From assembly GCF_002078175.1 (NCBI RefSeq), contig NZ_MWFK01000003.1:186001-250000 (forward strand): 64,000 nt of DNA. The letters are read 5' to 3'. Made by a program: the position numbers and the translations under genes. How positions within the stretch are numbered: the stretch's first letter is position 1; every line of letters begins with the position of its first letter. Source of the DNA: Streptomyces sp. M41(2017) (GTDB lineage: Bacteria; Actinomycetota; Actinomycetes; Streptomycetales; Streptomycetaceae). The notes beneath the pieces are model-generated. The model had not been told where the DNA came from. It ran no database searches and was given only the letters and a program-made list of their open reading frames with translations. Positions 24,931 through 33,745 of the stretch are shown one piece after another.

Positions 24931-24996
24931 CATGTAAACAACTGTTTGCATGCCCGGCCGGACCGCCGCTAGGGTGATGTAAACACTCGTTGACTT
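24931..24996. promoter_or_regulatory. Exporter promoter with two related TetR operators
   Basis: O1 (24931-24952) is a 22-bp dyad, CATGTAAACA-N2-TGTTTGCATG-like with four mismatched positions. O2 (24977-24996) repeats its left half exactly (ATGTAAACA) and part of the right. A forward promoter TTGCAT (24946-24951), 18-base spacer, TAGGGT (24970-24975) places O1 over the -35 and O2 over the transcription start of the MFS gene at 25007. Confidence 0.68.
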
Positions 24997-25006
24997 AGGG
25001 GTCCGG

Positions 25007-26464
25007 ATGGAACGTGACGCGATGACCGACGAGTCGGTCGCGCAGAAGACGTCACCTGTACGCGCGTATCTGGAGATCGGCGCCGTCGGTCTGGGCGCGC
25101 TCATGGCGTCGCTCACGCAGACACTCGTCATTCCCGTGCTCCCGGTGATCTCCAAGGACATCGGGGCGTCCACGACCCAGACGCAGTGGCTGCTCACGTC
25201 GACGCTTCTGGTCGCGGCGGTGTCCGTGCCGGTGGTCGGCCGGTTCGCGGACATGGTCGGACGCCGGCTGATGCTGGTCTTCAGCCTGGGCGCCCTGGCC
25301 CTCGGGTCCCTGATCGACGCCCTCACCACCGACACCACGCTCATGATCGTCGGGCGGGCCCTCACCGGACTCTCCGCCGCGTCGATCCCGTTGGGCATCA
25401 GCCTGTTGGCCGCCGTCCTCCCCGTCGACCGGCGGTCGTCCGCCACGGCCCTCATCAGCGCCATGCTCGGCATCGGCAGCGCGCTGGGTCTCCCACTGGC
25501 GGGCCTGCTCGCCGACAACGTCGACTACCACGTGCTGTTCTGGATCGGCGCGGTCGGCGCGGTGCTGAGCCTCGTGGCGATCCTGGCCCTGGTGGGCGAA
25601 CCCCGGCAGACGAGCACCCGGTCCGTCGACCTGCCCGGCATCGCGCTGCTGACCTCCGGGCTCGTGTGCCTCGTTCTCCCTTTGTCCCAGGGCGGAACCT
25701 GGGGCTGGGGCTCTCTGCGCACGATCGGCCTCCTGGTGGCCGCCGTCGTACTCCTGGCCCTGCTCGTCCGGGTCGAGTCGAGGTCGGCGGCACCCGTGGT
25801 GAACGTGCGCGCCCTGGCGAATCCCCCGATCGCCATGACGAACGTGGCGAGCCTCTTCTTCGGCTTCGCCCTCTTCGCCAGTTTCGTGGGCACGGCCAAC
25901 TACGTTCAGGCGCCCGCCGCCACCGGCTACGGGTTCGGTTCCTCGGTGCTGACGGCAGGTCTGTGCCTGCTGCCCAGCGGTCTGCTGATGCTGCTGCTGG
26001 CCCCGGTCACGGCGAAACTCAGCACCCTGTGGGGAGCGGGCCGGGTGCTGTTCCTGGCGGGCCTCATCGTCGCCGCCGGACTGATCGCGAGAATCTTCTT
26101 CGTGGACAGTCTGTGGCAGATCGTCGTCGGAACGGCGATCATCGGCGCCGGATCAGGCATCGGCTACGCGACGTTGCCGACGCTGATCAACACCTACACC
26201 CCGGCGACCGACCTGGCCGCGGCCAACGGCATCAACGCCCTCGCGCGATCGCTCGGGAGCACCCTCGCCAGCGCCGTCGGCGGGAGCATCCTGGCCTCGA
26301 TGACCATGGCTCTCGGCGGTTTCGAGATCCCGTCGCTCAAGGCGTACCGCGTGCTGTTCGCCATCTGCGCGGTGGCCGCCGTCGCCGCGGCGCTCCTCGG
26401 CCTGATCGCGTCCCGCACGAAGGTTCCGCAGGAGCACACCCAGCCCGTGGTCGAGACCGTCTGA
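25007..26464 (+). CDS. MFS drug exporter (DHA2 type, 14 TM)
   Basis: 485 residues with about 14 hydrophobic segments. The motif-A loop GRFADMVGRRLMLVFSL follows TM2, and motif C-like glycines are seen in GIGSALGLPLAGLLAD. It opens with the DHA2-type LMASLTQTLVIPVLPVISKDI. Proton-driven efflux of drugs or metabolites is the family function. ATG 25007 has AGGGG (24997-25001) five bases upstream; ATG 25022 is an alternative. It is divergent from, and probably repressed by, the TetR at 24278-24907. Confidence 0.9.
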   Translation: MERDAMTDESVAQKTSPVRAYLEIGAVGLGALMASLTQTLVIPVLPVISKDIGASTTQTQWLLTSTLLVAAVSVPVVGRFADMVGRRLMLVFSLGALALGSLIDALTTDTTLMIVGRALTGLSAASIPLGISLLAAVLPVDRRSSATALISAMLGIGSALGLPLAGLLADNVDYHVLFWIGAVGAVLSLVAILALVGEPRQTSTRSVDLPGIALLTSGLVCLVLPLSQGGTWGWGSLRTIGLLVAAVVLLALLVRVESRSAAPVVNVRALANPPIAMTNVASLFFGFALFASFVGTANYVQAPAATGYGFGSSVLTAGLCLLPSGLLMLLLAPVTAKLSTLWGAGRVLFLAGLIVAAGLIARIFFVDSLWQIVVGTAIIGAGSGIGYATLPTLINTYTPATDLAAANGINALARSLGSTLASAVGGSILASMTMALGGFEIPSLKAYRVLFAICAVAAVAAALLGLIASRTKVPQEHTQPVVETV

Positions 26465-26520
26465 CCCGCCCGGTCGGGCGCGGCCCCGATCCACGGGCCG
26501 CGTCCGACCCGCTCCAGCGC

Positions 26521-26679
26521 ATGGAGCTGTTCCGGGTGGCGGTGCTGGGCGCCGACCCCGAACGCTTCCCCACCCTGGCCCGCTTCGCCCGGGACGTCCG
26601 CCCCCTGGGAGTGGATCGCGGAGCCGCGTTCGAAGAGATCCTGGCCGCCCACCTGGCCCACGTCGAGGCGTCGATCTGA
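26521..26679 (+). pseudogene. Probable C-terminal remnant of a TetR-type regulator
   Basis: An open stretch of 52 codons reads MELFRVAVLGADPERFPTL, then DRGAAFEEILAAHLAHVEASI and stop. It resembles the last helices of TetR-family ligand domains (an 'ADPERFPAL' loop followed by a 'FEExLDxHL' helix). No HTH or start region precedes it: the 55 bases upstream connect directly to the MFS stop. I read it as a leftover tail, but a real short protein cannot be excluded. Confidence 0.4.
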
Positions 26680-26751
26680 CCGTCCCGCGCTCGCGCGGGG
26701 ACCAGGAGGGCGGCATCCGGGAGGCGGCCGTGCTGTGGACCTGTCCTCTCG

Positions 26752-27324
26752 TCAGCGCTCGTAGACGCCGGTCAGCCGGCCTCGGGCGAGGACGGGTGCG
26801 GTGATGGCGGGCAGCAGGGTGCGGGGACGGGTCCGGTCCACCGACGTCGCGGCGGACCCGCTGTCCACGACCGCCGCGAGGGCGAAGAGTTGGAAGGTGT
26901 AGTGGTGCGGGCCGTGGCCCTTCACGGGCGCGGGTCCGTGGTAGCCCCGCCCGATGGTGGACTTCAGCAGTCGCACTCCGGGGGCGGGCTGCCCCGTGTT
27001 GAGCGCACCGGCTTCCAGGTGCCCCACATCGGGGTCCACCAGTGCGAGACAGTGCACGGCCGGCTTCCCGACCGGGACATCGATGTCTTCGTGGACGAGG
27101 AGGAGTTGCCGCGTCCCGGGCGGCGGCGGGGTCCAGGCGAGGTGGGGTGACAGGTTGTCGCCGCCGGCGTACTTCTCGGCGTGGGCGACGGGCATGGCGT
27201 CACCGTCGCCGAACTGGCGGCTGGTGAGGGTGAGTACGTCGGAGCCCTGCAGGTTGGGCAGGTTCCACGCGGTGTGGGTCTCGCCCGCCCTGCGGTTGAT
27301 GAGGAGTCGGCCGAGCAGGCTCAT
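26752..27324 (-). CDS. YbhB/YbcL-type PEBP (Raf-kinase-inhibitor-like) protein
   Basis: 190 residues. The PEBP fold is shown by GGDNLSPHLAWTPPPPGTRQLLLVHEDID, the anion-binding region KPAVHCLALVDPDVG, and YHGPAPVKGHGPHHYTFQLFAL. Bacterial members bind small phosphorylated or lipid-like ligands; the cellular role is unclear. Its ATG (27324) overlaps the stop of the isochorismatase-like gene (ATGA). It is the last gene of the MarR-MFS-hydrolase operon running from 30200. Confidence 0.88.
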   Translation of the reverse strand: MSLLGRLLINRRAGETHTAWNLPNLQGSDVLTLTSRQFGDGDAMPVAHAEKYAGGDNLSPHLAWTPPPPGTRQLLLVHEDIDVPVGKPAVHCLALVDPDVGHLEAGALNTGQPAPGVRLLKSTIGRGYHGPAPVKGHGPHHYTFQLFALAAVVDSGSAATSVDRTRPRTLLPAITAPVLARGRLTGVYER

Positions 27325-27887
27325 CGCGTCTCCTCCACCATCGTGACGACCTCCGCGGTGGTGGCGGTCTCTCCGAGTCTGGGGAAGACGCGTTCGACGC
27401 TGTGGCGGTGTGCGTCCGCGGCGGGGTCACTCATGGCGTCGGTGGCCAGGACGACGTGGTACCCGTGGTCGGAGGCCGACCGTGCCGTCGACTCGACGCC
27501 GGAGCTGGTCGAGATGCCCGCGAGCACCACCTGGGTGACGCCCAGGTCCCGCAGCAGGGTGTCGAGGCCGGTGTCGTGGAACGCGCTGCGCCGCCGCTTG
27601 GTGATCAGGTGGTCGGTCGGACGGACGTCGAGTTCGTCGATGAGGTCCGCCCAGCCGTCCGGCAGCGCGAACGTGCTCGCGGACCCGCTGTCGTCGGTGC
27701 GTCCTGGCGCGCGGCCGGTGACGTTGACCAGAACCACGGGAAGGTCGTGCTGCCGGAACACGTCGGCCAGGCGGGCCGCCCGGGCCACGGCCGCGGTGAC
27801 CGCGGAGTCGGTGTGGGCCGAGACGATCCCTTTCCGCAGATCGATCACGACCAGTGCGGCCGTGGGGTCGAGGGTTGTCAGTGCCAT
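27321..27887 (-). CDS. Isochorismatase-family hydrolase without the usual catalytic cysteine
   Basis: 188 residues with the isochorismatase-like fold: ALVVIDLRKGIV (catalytic Asp region), the lysine segment DHLITKRRRSAF, and GISTSSGVESTARSASDHGYHV. In nicotinamidase-like cysteine hydrolases the last motif has a nucleophilic Cys (TxxCVxxTAR); here the position is Gly. Chemistry may therefore resemble the Cys-independent isochorismatases (PhzD/EntB type). Start ATG 27887 follows GGAGAG. It lies in one operon with MarR and MFS genes upstream and PEBP downstream. Confidence 0.87.
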   Translation of the reverse strand: MALTTLDPTAALVVIDLRKGIVSAHTDSAVTAAVARAARLADVFRQHDLPVVLVNVTGRAPGRTDDSGSASTFALPDGWADLIDELDVRPTDHLITKRRRSAFHDTGLDTLLRDLGVTQVVLAGISTSSGVESTARSASDHGYHVVLATDAMSDPAADAHRHSVERVFPRLGETATTAEVVTMVEETR

Positions 27888-27944
27888 GGGTCTTCTCTCC
27901 TGCGGAGGTCGGCTGGTCGGTCGCTGGGGCGGCTGGGGCCGGCC

Positions 27945-29708
27945 TCAGCCGCTGGTGGACCTGTCGGATCGACGAGGTCGGACCTCGCCGGTCGTGGCGG
28001 TGTGCGCCGTGGGCGTCCCGGCGGTGGAGCTGGCCCCGCGCAGCAGGGACGCGACCGCGGCGAGGAAGGCGAGGGTGGCGCCGAAGGCGAAGACGATGAC
28101 CAGGCCGGAGTGGAACGGCCCGGCTATCAGGCTCGGGAAGAACTCCCGGCCGGTCAGGGCCTGTTGCTGTGCGGCGGTCAGGTGGGCCAGGGCGCCGGTG
28201 GGCTGGAGGAGGTGCTGGATCGGATTGACGCCCAGTTGGGCGGCGAACAGGGACGCGACCGGGGGCAGGCTGCCGACCTGGCCGGCCACGTGAGCCGACA
28301 CGCCCTGCTGCTGGAGTCCGGCGGTGAGGGTGTGCGGAAGGCTGCCGGCCAGTCCGGCGATCATCAGGGAGAAGAACACACCGATGGAGACGGCGGTTCC
28401 GGAGTTCTGGAACGTGGCCCGCATGCCCGAAGCGACTCCGCGCAGCGGTGCGGGAACGCTTCCCATGATCGAGGAGGAGTTGGGTGAGGCGAACATCCCG
28501 CTGGCGATGCCGTTGAGCGCGATCAGCAGCGCGAAGATCCAGTAGCTGAAGTCGATCGGCAGGAGCATCAGACCGAGGAAGGTCGCCCCGAACAGCAGCG
28601 CGCCACCGGTCGCGAGCCCGCGGGAGCCGAACCGGTCGGAGAGGTAGCCGGAGACCGGGCCCGCGGCGAGGAATCCGGCGGTGAGCGGGAGCATGAAGAT
28701 GCCGGCCCACAGTGGGGTGTCGGCGTAGTCGTAGCCGTGCAGCGGGAGCCAGATGCCCTGGAGCCAGATGATCAGCACGAACTGCATGCCGCCTCGGCCG
28801 ATCGAGATGGCCAGACCGGCGAGATTGCCGAAGCTGAAGGCCCGTTGACGGAAGAGGCTCAGCTGGATCATCGGCGCCGACGTGCGGTTCTCGATCGCGA
28901 CGAACGCCACCAGCAGGGCCAGTCCCCCGACGACGAGCAGATCGACGAGGGGGTTGGTCCAGCCCATGGTGTGACCGCCGTAGGGCTGGAGGCCGAAGGT
29001 GACGGCGATCAGGACGGCGCTCAGCCCCACCGCGAAGGTGATGTTGCCCCACCAGTCGATCCGGCCGCCGCCGCGCTTGCCGGTCTCGCGCAGGGTGCGG
29101 TAGGCCCACACCGTGAAGAACACGCCCACGGGCACGTTCACCCAGAACACCGCCCGCCAGTCCCAGGCCGCGAGCAGTCCTCCGGCGACCAGGCCGATGA
29201 ACATGCCGGCCAGGGCCGCCACCTGGTTGATGCCAAGAGCGAAGCCGCGCTGTTCCTCCGGAAAGGCGTCCGTGAGGATCGCCGCGGAATTCGCGGTCAG
29301 CATCGATCCCCCGACGGCCTGCAGCACCCGCCAGGCGATCAGCCACATCGCGCCGTGCCCTCCGTCGAAGGGATCGAAGGACAGCAGGATCGAGGCGAAC
29401 GTGAAGACGGCGAACCCGGCGTTGTAGATGCGGACGCGGCCGTACATGTCCCCCAGGCGGCCGACGGTGACCACGAGGACGGCCTGGACCAGCCGGTACC
29501 CCATGATCATCCACAGCAGGAAGGCGATGTTGCCCGGGGCCAGCGGGTCCAGGTGCACGCCGCGGAAGATCGCCGGGAGGGCGATCAGCACGATGGAGCC
29601 GTCCAGCGCGGACATGAAGACGGCGGCGGTCGTGTTGGACAGGGCCGTCCACTTGTACCGGTCCCCGGGCGGTCGGACCGGGGCAGGCGTGTTGGGGGTA
29701 TCCGACAT
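27945..29708 (-). CDS. MFS drug exporter (DHA2 type, 14 TM)
   Basis: 587 residues. It starts with SNTTAAVFMSALDGSIVLIALPAIFRG, the DHA2 first helix with the D in TM1. The motif-A loop GRLGDMYGRVRIYN follows, with LQAVGGSMLTANSAAIL and 14 hydrophobic segments in all. A large loop (about 440-500) and a polar tail are present. The likely role is drug or metabolite export. ATG 29708 follows GGAAG. It sits 45 bases after the MarR gene and is presumably repressed by it. Confidence 0.92.
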   Translation of the reverse strand: MSDTPNTPAPVRPPGDRYKWTALSNTTAAVFMSALDGSIVLIALPAIFRGVHLDPLAPGNIAFLLWMIMGYRLVQAVLVVTVGRLGDMYGRVRIYNAGFAVFTFASILLSFDPFDGGHGAMWLIAWRVLQAVGGSMLTANSAAILTDAFPEEQRGFALGINQVAALAGMFIGLVAGGLLAAWDWRAVFWVNVPVGVFFTVWAYRTLRETGKRGGGRIDWWGNITFAVGLSAVLIAVTFGLQPYGGHTMGWTNPLVDLLVVGGLALLVAFVAIENRTSAPMIQLSLFRQRAFSFGNLAGLAISIGRGGMQFVLIIWLQGIWLPLHGYDYADTPLWAGIFMLPLTAGFLAAGPVSGYLSDRFGSRGLATGGALLFGATFLGLMLLPIDFSYWIFALLIALNGIASGMFASPNSSSIMGSVPAPLRGVASGMRATFQNSGTAVSIGVFFSLMIAGLAGSLPHTLTAGLQQQGVSAHVAGQVGSLPPVASLFAAQLGVNPIQHLLQPTGALAHLTAAQQQALTGREFFPSLIAGPFHSGLVIVFAFGATLAFLAAVASLLRGASSTAGTPTAHTATTGEVRPRRSDRSTSG

Positions 29709-29753
29709 CAGGTCGCTTCCTCGATGGTCCGGTGTCGCGATGTCGCGGCGCCG

Positions 29754-30200
29754 TCAGATGTTCCGTGCCAGTCGCTCGAGCAGTGGCGCGGCCGAGGCGA
29801 GCTGCTCCAGTTCCGCCGGGGTGAAGGTGCCGCCGGTCAGTGCCCCGGCGAGGAGTTCCGTCCGGGCGTTGCGCTTGTCCTTCAGCGCCTGCCGCCCGGC
29901 GTCCGTCACCGTCAGCACCACGCGTCTGCCGTCGTCGGGGTCGGGGCGGCGCTCGACCAGGCCACGGTCCCGGAGCGCGCCGAGTGTCGCCCCCATGGCC
30001 TGCGCGGTGATCTGTGCCTCCCGGGCGAGCGCCGAGGAGGTCGTGGGGCCGGAGCGCTCCAGGTGGGACAGGGCGCTCCGCTCGGGCATGGTGAGTCCGC
30101 CGCCGACCGGCACCTGCCGAATCCGTCGCACGAGCAGGCTGAGGCTCGCCAGCAGGACTGAGGCGACCGCGTCGGGATCAGGGTCCAGCTCCTGGTTCAT
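29754..30200 (-). CDS. MarR-family repressor of the exporter operon
   Basis: 148 residues. The winged helix is clear: LTMPERSALSHLERSGPTTSSALAREAQITAQAMGATLGALRDRGLVERRPDPDDGRRVVLTVTDAGRQAL, given here as the full domain order (helix 3, recognition helix, wing). It is the first gene of an operon with the MFS exporter, isochorismatase-like and PEBP genes. A TACTAAGGC/GCCTTAGTA inverted repeat just upstream is the likely autoregulatory operator. The ligand is unknown. Confidence 0.9.
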   Translation of the reverse strand: MNQELDPDPDAVASVLLASLSLLVRRIRQVPVGGGLTMPERSALSHLERSGPTTSSALAREAQITAQAMGATLGALRDRGLVERRPDPDDGRRVVLTVTDAGRQALKDKRNARTELLAGALTGGTFTPAELEQLASAAPLLERLARNI

Positions 30201-30201
30201 A

Positions 30202-30233
30202 TACTAAGGCTACCTTATCAACCTGCCTTAGTA
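30202..30233. promoter_or_regulatory. Nested dyad operator upstream of the MarR-MFS operon
   Basis: Nine-base arms TACTAAGGC (30202-30210) and GCCTTAGTA (30225-30233) are separated by 14 bases. Inside the same stretch is a smaller dyad, TAAGG-N3-CCTTA. All arms share the CTAAGG/CCTTAG core, so two repressor dimers could bind in overlapping registers. It begins two bases upstream of the MarR start codon. Confidence 0.7.
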
Positions 30234-30333
30234 GATTCGGGGGCCACCAGATCTGCCGCGCGGACCGCACCGAGCGCGATGCCCGCGTACCAGGGCGGAG
30301 GGGCCGACTCGGGCGGACTGCGATACTCCCGTC

Positions 30334-30870
30334 ATGAATGCCGACATGCAGCCGGGCCGGACGCGATCGGACGTGGGAGTCCGTGCGCAGACGGGGCCCG
30401 GGGGCGGTGGTGTCGGCTGGACGCTGCGTCCCGCCGTCGCGGCGGACGTCGAGGTACTCGCGGAGTTGCGGGCGACGGTGATGCGCGCGGACCTGGAGCG
30501 CCTCGGACGCTACGACGGACACCGGGTGCGACAGCGTCTGCGGGACTCCTTCTCCACGGAGCACACGTCGGTCATCACCGTCGGCGGCGACGTCATGGGG
30601 TGCGTCACGGTCCGGCCCGCCGAGGGCGCGCAATGGCTGGAGCACTTCTATCTCGCGCCGCGGCATCAGGGCCGAGGGCTCGGATCGGCCGTCCTGCGCA
30701 CGGTGGTGCGGCGGGCCGAGGCACAGGGCGCGACCCTGCGCCTCAACGTGCTGCAGGGCAGCTCGGCCCGCCGGCTCTACGAGCGGCACGGATTCGTCGT
30801 CGACTCCGAGGACCCGATCGACGTCTTCATGGTGCGCTCGCCGGGCGCGGGCACCGCCGGGCGAGTCTGA
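30334..30870 (+). CDS. GNAT-family N-acetyltransferase
   Basis: 178 residues. A 28-residue Gly-rich leader is followed by the GNAT domain: WTLRPAVAADVEVLAELRA, LEHFYLAPRHQGRGLGSAVLRTVV (acetyl-CoA loop QGRGLG) and LRLNVLQGSSARRLYERHGFVV. The substrate is unknown. ATG 30334 has no clear binding site; GATACT (30322-30327) lies six bases upstream, so a leaderless mRNA is possible. It is divergent from the MarR operon. Confidence 0.86.
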   Translation: MNADMQPGRTRSDVGVRAQTGPGGGGVGWTLRPAVAADVEVLAELRATVMRADLERLGRYDGHRVRQRLRDSFSTEHTSVITVGGDVMGCVTVRPAEGAQWLEHFYLAPRHQGRGLGSAVLRTVVRRAEAQGATLRLNVLQGSSARRLYERHGFVVDSEDPIDVFMVRSPGAGTAGRV

Positions 30871-31205
30871 CCGCGCGAGCATCCTCGTCGCGACACCGCC
30901 CGCAGGGCCGGTGTCAACAGTTCGCGCTGTGGCGGACGCACGTGGTCGACGGGGTGCGGTGGTCGTCGTCCCACTCGTGGCGCGCAGTCGTCAGCGCTCC
31001 TTCTGCCAGGAAGGCAAGCAGCAGGTGTGCGATCACCGTCCAGCGGGCCCGGAGGACTGCCGTCGGTGCCGTCGGCACGAGGCGGGCGACAGGAGCGTTC
31101 GCAGCCGCTCCATGCGGGCGAGGCTCGCGGTGTCGATCCGTCCTTGGCCTCCTTGCGCCGCCCACACCTTGAGCCCGAAGGCGAACCTCCGTGGAGTCCG
31201 GGCGG
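30871..31205. other. Intergenic region, possible reverse-strand remnant
   Basis: 335 bases between converging genes. The reverse strand holds an uninterrupted run with a short hydrophobic helix (WTVIAHLLLAFLAEGAL) near 31000, but it has no start signal or known domain. I regard it as unassigned sequence, not a gene. Confidence 0.4.
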
Positions 31206-33050
31206 TCAGACGGATGCCGCGGTCGGAACGACGGGCCCCTCGACGTACGGAAGGTGCACGGCGAAGACCGATCCACTGCCGGCGGTGCTGGACACGGTGA
31301 CGGTTCCGCCGTGCGCGGTGACGAGTTGCCGGACGATGGCCAGGCCCAGACCGCTGCCGCCGGTGCGCCGGCTGCGCGACTTCTCGGCCCGCCAGAAGCG
31401 GTCGAAGACGTGCGGCAGGTCCTCGGGTTCGATACCGGCCCCGGTGTCCGACACCTCGATGACGATCCGGTCGTCCTGGCGCCGGGCGCGCAGAGTGACC
31501 GTGCCGCCCGCCGGTGTGTGGCGGATCGCGTTGGACATCAGGTTGCCGAGGGTCTGCCGCATCCGCACGGGGTCGGCGTTCAGCCACAGTGTGCCGGTCG
31601 AGCCGACGGCAAGGCGGATCTGCGCGTCCTCAGCGCGCACGCGGTGGATCGCGGCCACCTGTTCGAGGAGTTCGTCGGCACGTATCTCCTCGGGGTGCAG
31701 GCGCAGGGTGCCGGCGTCCGCGGCCGCGAGTTCCTGAAGGTCGTCGATGACACGTTGGAGGATCACCGCCTCGTCGTGCAGGGAGGACAGCAGTTCCGGG
31801 TCGGGGTCGACGAGACCGTCACGGGCCACCTCCAGCCAGCCTCGAATGTTGGTGAGCGGGGTGCGCAGTTCGTGGGCGATGTCGCTGACCATCGCCTTGC
31901 GCTGCGCCTCCATGCGTTCGCGGCGCTCGGTGAGTTCGTTGAACGCGAGGGCCAGCACGCCGGTCTCGTCGTGCGTGGTGACCGGGACACGGACGTGTTG
32001 CTCCGGCGGCTGCTGTGCGGCCGCCGTCAGGGCGCGGAGCGGACGTACGAGGCGGAGGGCGATCAGTGCGGTGGCGGCCACCGTGAGGGCGAGGACGAGT
32101 CCGGCGACCCCGGCCACCTTGACCTTGTTGGCGGTGGACATGTTGAAGCGCGGGGTGGCGCTGTCACCGGTACCGAGGAAGAGTTCCACGGCCGGGGCCA
32201 CATAGGGGTCGAGCTGCTGCCGGCGCGCGACCTCGACGCAGGCCTTTACCGTGCGGCCTCGGGCTCCCTGCTCGTCGAGGGGCTTCTTGTCCATGAAGGA
32301 GGGCTCCGCGGCGGAACCGGTCGTGGCATCGACGGTCAGGGCCACGGGATGGCCGAGGTGCACGTCGTGCCGGTCCAGGCAGGACCGGGTCAGCGCCGAG
32401 AGAGCGTCCAAGGCCTTCTGCTCGGTCGGGGTGGGGGTGTTGAGTTTCCCGTCGGCGCACTCGTCGGGGACGTAACCGGGATCGGCCCGCGGAGCGAGGT
32501 TCGTGAGGTGCGACCTGCCGCTCGGCAGCCGTTCCATCCGGGTGCGAACACCGTTGCGGGCGAAGCACCGCTGGCGAACCGCGGCGAGTTTCGCGACCTT
32601 GAGGCGTTCGGTCGCGGGCAGCCGGTACGGTCCCACGGCGCGCGGATCGATGCCGCTGAGCTGCGCCCCGGGCTCGGTGTCGGTGTCGGTGCGCAGCGGA
32701 TCGACCGTCGCCGCGGCTTTCAGCGGCAGGGCGGACGTGTGGTCCGCGGAGTCGGCGATCGGGACGCGGCCGGTCGTGGTCAGGGCGATGCGACGGCCCG
32801 TCCGGTGGGAGACGGAGCGCAGGGTTCCGGCGACATCCGTCCAGTCCGGATGGGTGGCCGCGTATCCGCTGAGCTGCCGGAGGATGTCCATGTCGTCCGC
32901 CAGTACCTGGCCCTGTTCCTCCTGGATGGCCCGGGTCGTGGTCTGCACCGCGAGCCAGGCCGTCGCCGCCACCGAGCACGCCGCGATGAGCACCGAGGTG
33001 ATCAGCAGGCGTACGAGCAGGCTTCTGCGCAGGGGCAGTGCGCGGCTCAC
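31206..33050 (-). CDS. Two-component sensor histidine kinase with a Cys-containing extracytoplasmic domain
   Basis: 614 residues. Domains in order: TM1 (about 12-34); a large extracytoplasmic sensor (about 35-300) with four cysteines (RQRCF, PDECAD, TRSCLD, VKACVE) that could form two disulfides; TM2 (about VAGVAGLVLALTVAATALIAL); HAMP; HisKA with AHELRTPL (His393); and HATPase with N-box NLMSNAIRHTP and G-boxes DTGAGIEP and GGSGLGLAI. Its GTG start (33050) overlaps the response regulator stop (GTGA), so the pair is coupled. The nearby L,D-transpeptidase suggests an envelope signal, but this is inferred. Confidence 0.92.
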   Translation of the reverse strand: MSRALPLRRSLLVRLLITSVLIAACSVAATAWLAVQTTTRAIQEEQGQVLADDMDILRQLSGYAATHPDWTDVAGTLRSVSHRTGRRIALTTTGRVPIADSADHTSALPLKAAATVDPLRTDTDTEPGAQLSGIDPRAVGPYRLPATERLKVAKLAAVRQRCFARNGVRTRMERLPSGRSHLTNLAPRADPGYVPDECADGKLNTPTPTEQKALDALSALTRSCLDRHDVHLGHPVALTVDATTGSAAEPSFMDKKPLDEQGARGRTVKACVEVARRQQLDPYVAPAVELFLGTGDSATPRFNMSTANKVKVAGVAGLVLALTVAATALIALRLVRPLRALTAAAQQPPEQHVRVPVTTHDETGVLALAFNELTERRERMEAQRKAMVSDIAHELRTPLTNIRGWLEVARDGLVDPDPELLSSLHDEAVILQRVIDDLQELAAADAGTLRLHPEEIRADELLEQVAAIHRVRAEDAQIRLAVGSTGTLWLNADPVRMRQTLGNLMSNAIRHTPAGGTVTLRARRQDDRIVIEVSDTGAGIEPEDLPHVFDRFWRAEKSRSRRTGGSGLGLAIVRQLVTAHGGTVTVSSTAGSGSVFAVHLPYVEGPVVPTAASV

Positions 33051-33745
33051 GCGCGGCCTCCGCTGAGCTTGTACCCGACCCCGAACACGGTGAGCAGGCG
33101 TGCCGGCCTGCGCGGGTCCGTCTCGATCTTCCTGCGCAGGTTCATGATGTGGACGTCGATGGCGCGTTCGGTCGAGGCCCGGTCGATGCCGCGGGTGTGA
33201 TGCAGCAACTGGCGTCGTGAGAAGACCCGTTCGGGTTCGCTCACCATCGCGAGGAGGATCTCGTACTCGCCCGGGGTGCAGACCACCGCTGTGCCGTCGC
33301 ACAGGACGGTGTGCCGCACCGGGTCCACTGTGATGCCCGCGGCGCGTACGCACGGGTCACTGTGCTGGTCGGCCGCGAGCCGGCCACCGCGGCGCAGGAC
33401 CGTACGGATCCGGGCCATCAGCTCGCGCGGGCTGTACGGCTTGGTCATGTAGTCGTCGGCGCCGATGTCGAGGCCGAGCAGTACGTCGTCCTCGGTGGAG
33501 CGGGCGGTCAGCATCAGGACGGGGATGTCGCCGTCTCCGCGCAGTGCTCTGCACACCTCGAAGCCGTCGATCACCGGGAGCATCAGGTCGAGGACGACGA
33601 GGTCGGGGCGCCGTCGCCGCGCTTCCGCGAGGGCGGCTCCACCGTCGTGAACGACAGTGGCGGTGTGTCCCTCCCCCAGCAGCGAGCGGCGTATCAGTTC
33701 CGCCTGCTTCTCGTCGTCCTCGGCGACCAGCACATGTGCGCACAC
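33047..33745 (-). CDS. OmpR/PhoB-family response regulator
   Basis: 232 residues. The receiver domain has the acidic pair ED-D near residues 9-11, the phosphoacceptor Asp53 (VVLDLMLP) and conserved Lys102 (MTKPYS). The C-terminal winged helix shows CTPGEYEILLAMV, RRQLLHHTRG and RAIDVHIMNLRRKIE. I chose GTG 33745 (VCAHVLVAEDD), close to the first receiver strand; an ATG at 33820 would add 25 unlikely residues. It is translationally coupled to the kinase. Its targets may include the L,D-transpeptidase just upstream on the same strand. Confidence 0.92.
   Translation of the reverse strand: MCAHVLVAEDDEKQAELIRRSLLGEGHTATVVHDGGAALAEARRRRPDLVVLDLMLPVIDGFEVCRALRGDGDIPVLMLTARSTEDDVLLGLDIGADDYMTKPYSPRELMARIRTVLRRGGRLAADQHSDPCVRAAGITVDPVRHTVLCDGTAVVCTPGEYEILLAMVSEPERVFSRRQLLHHTRGIDRASTERAIDVHIMNLRRKIETDPRRPARLLTVFGVGYKLSGGRA

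Noticed and set aside
30914..31276. Reverse-strand frame with a short hydrophobic segment downstream of the kinase
   Set aside because: No ribosome binding site or known domain and it overlaps the kinase end out of frame; not listed as a gene.
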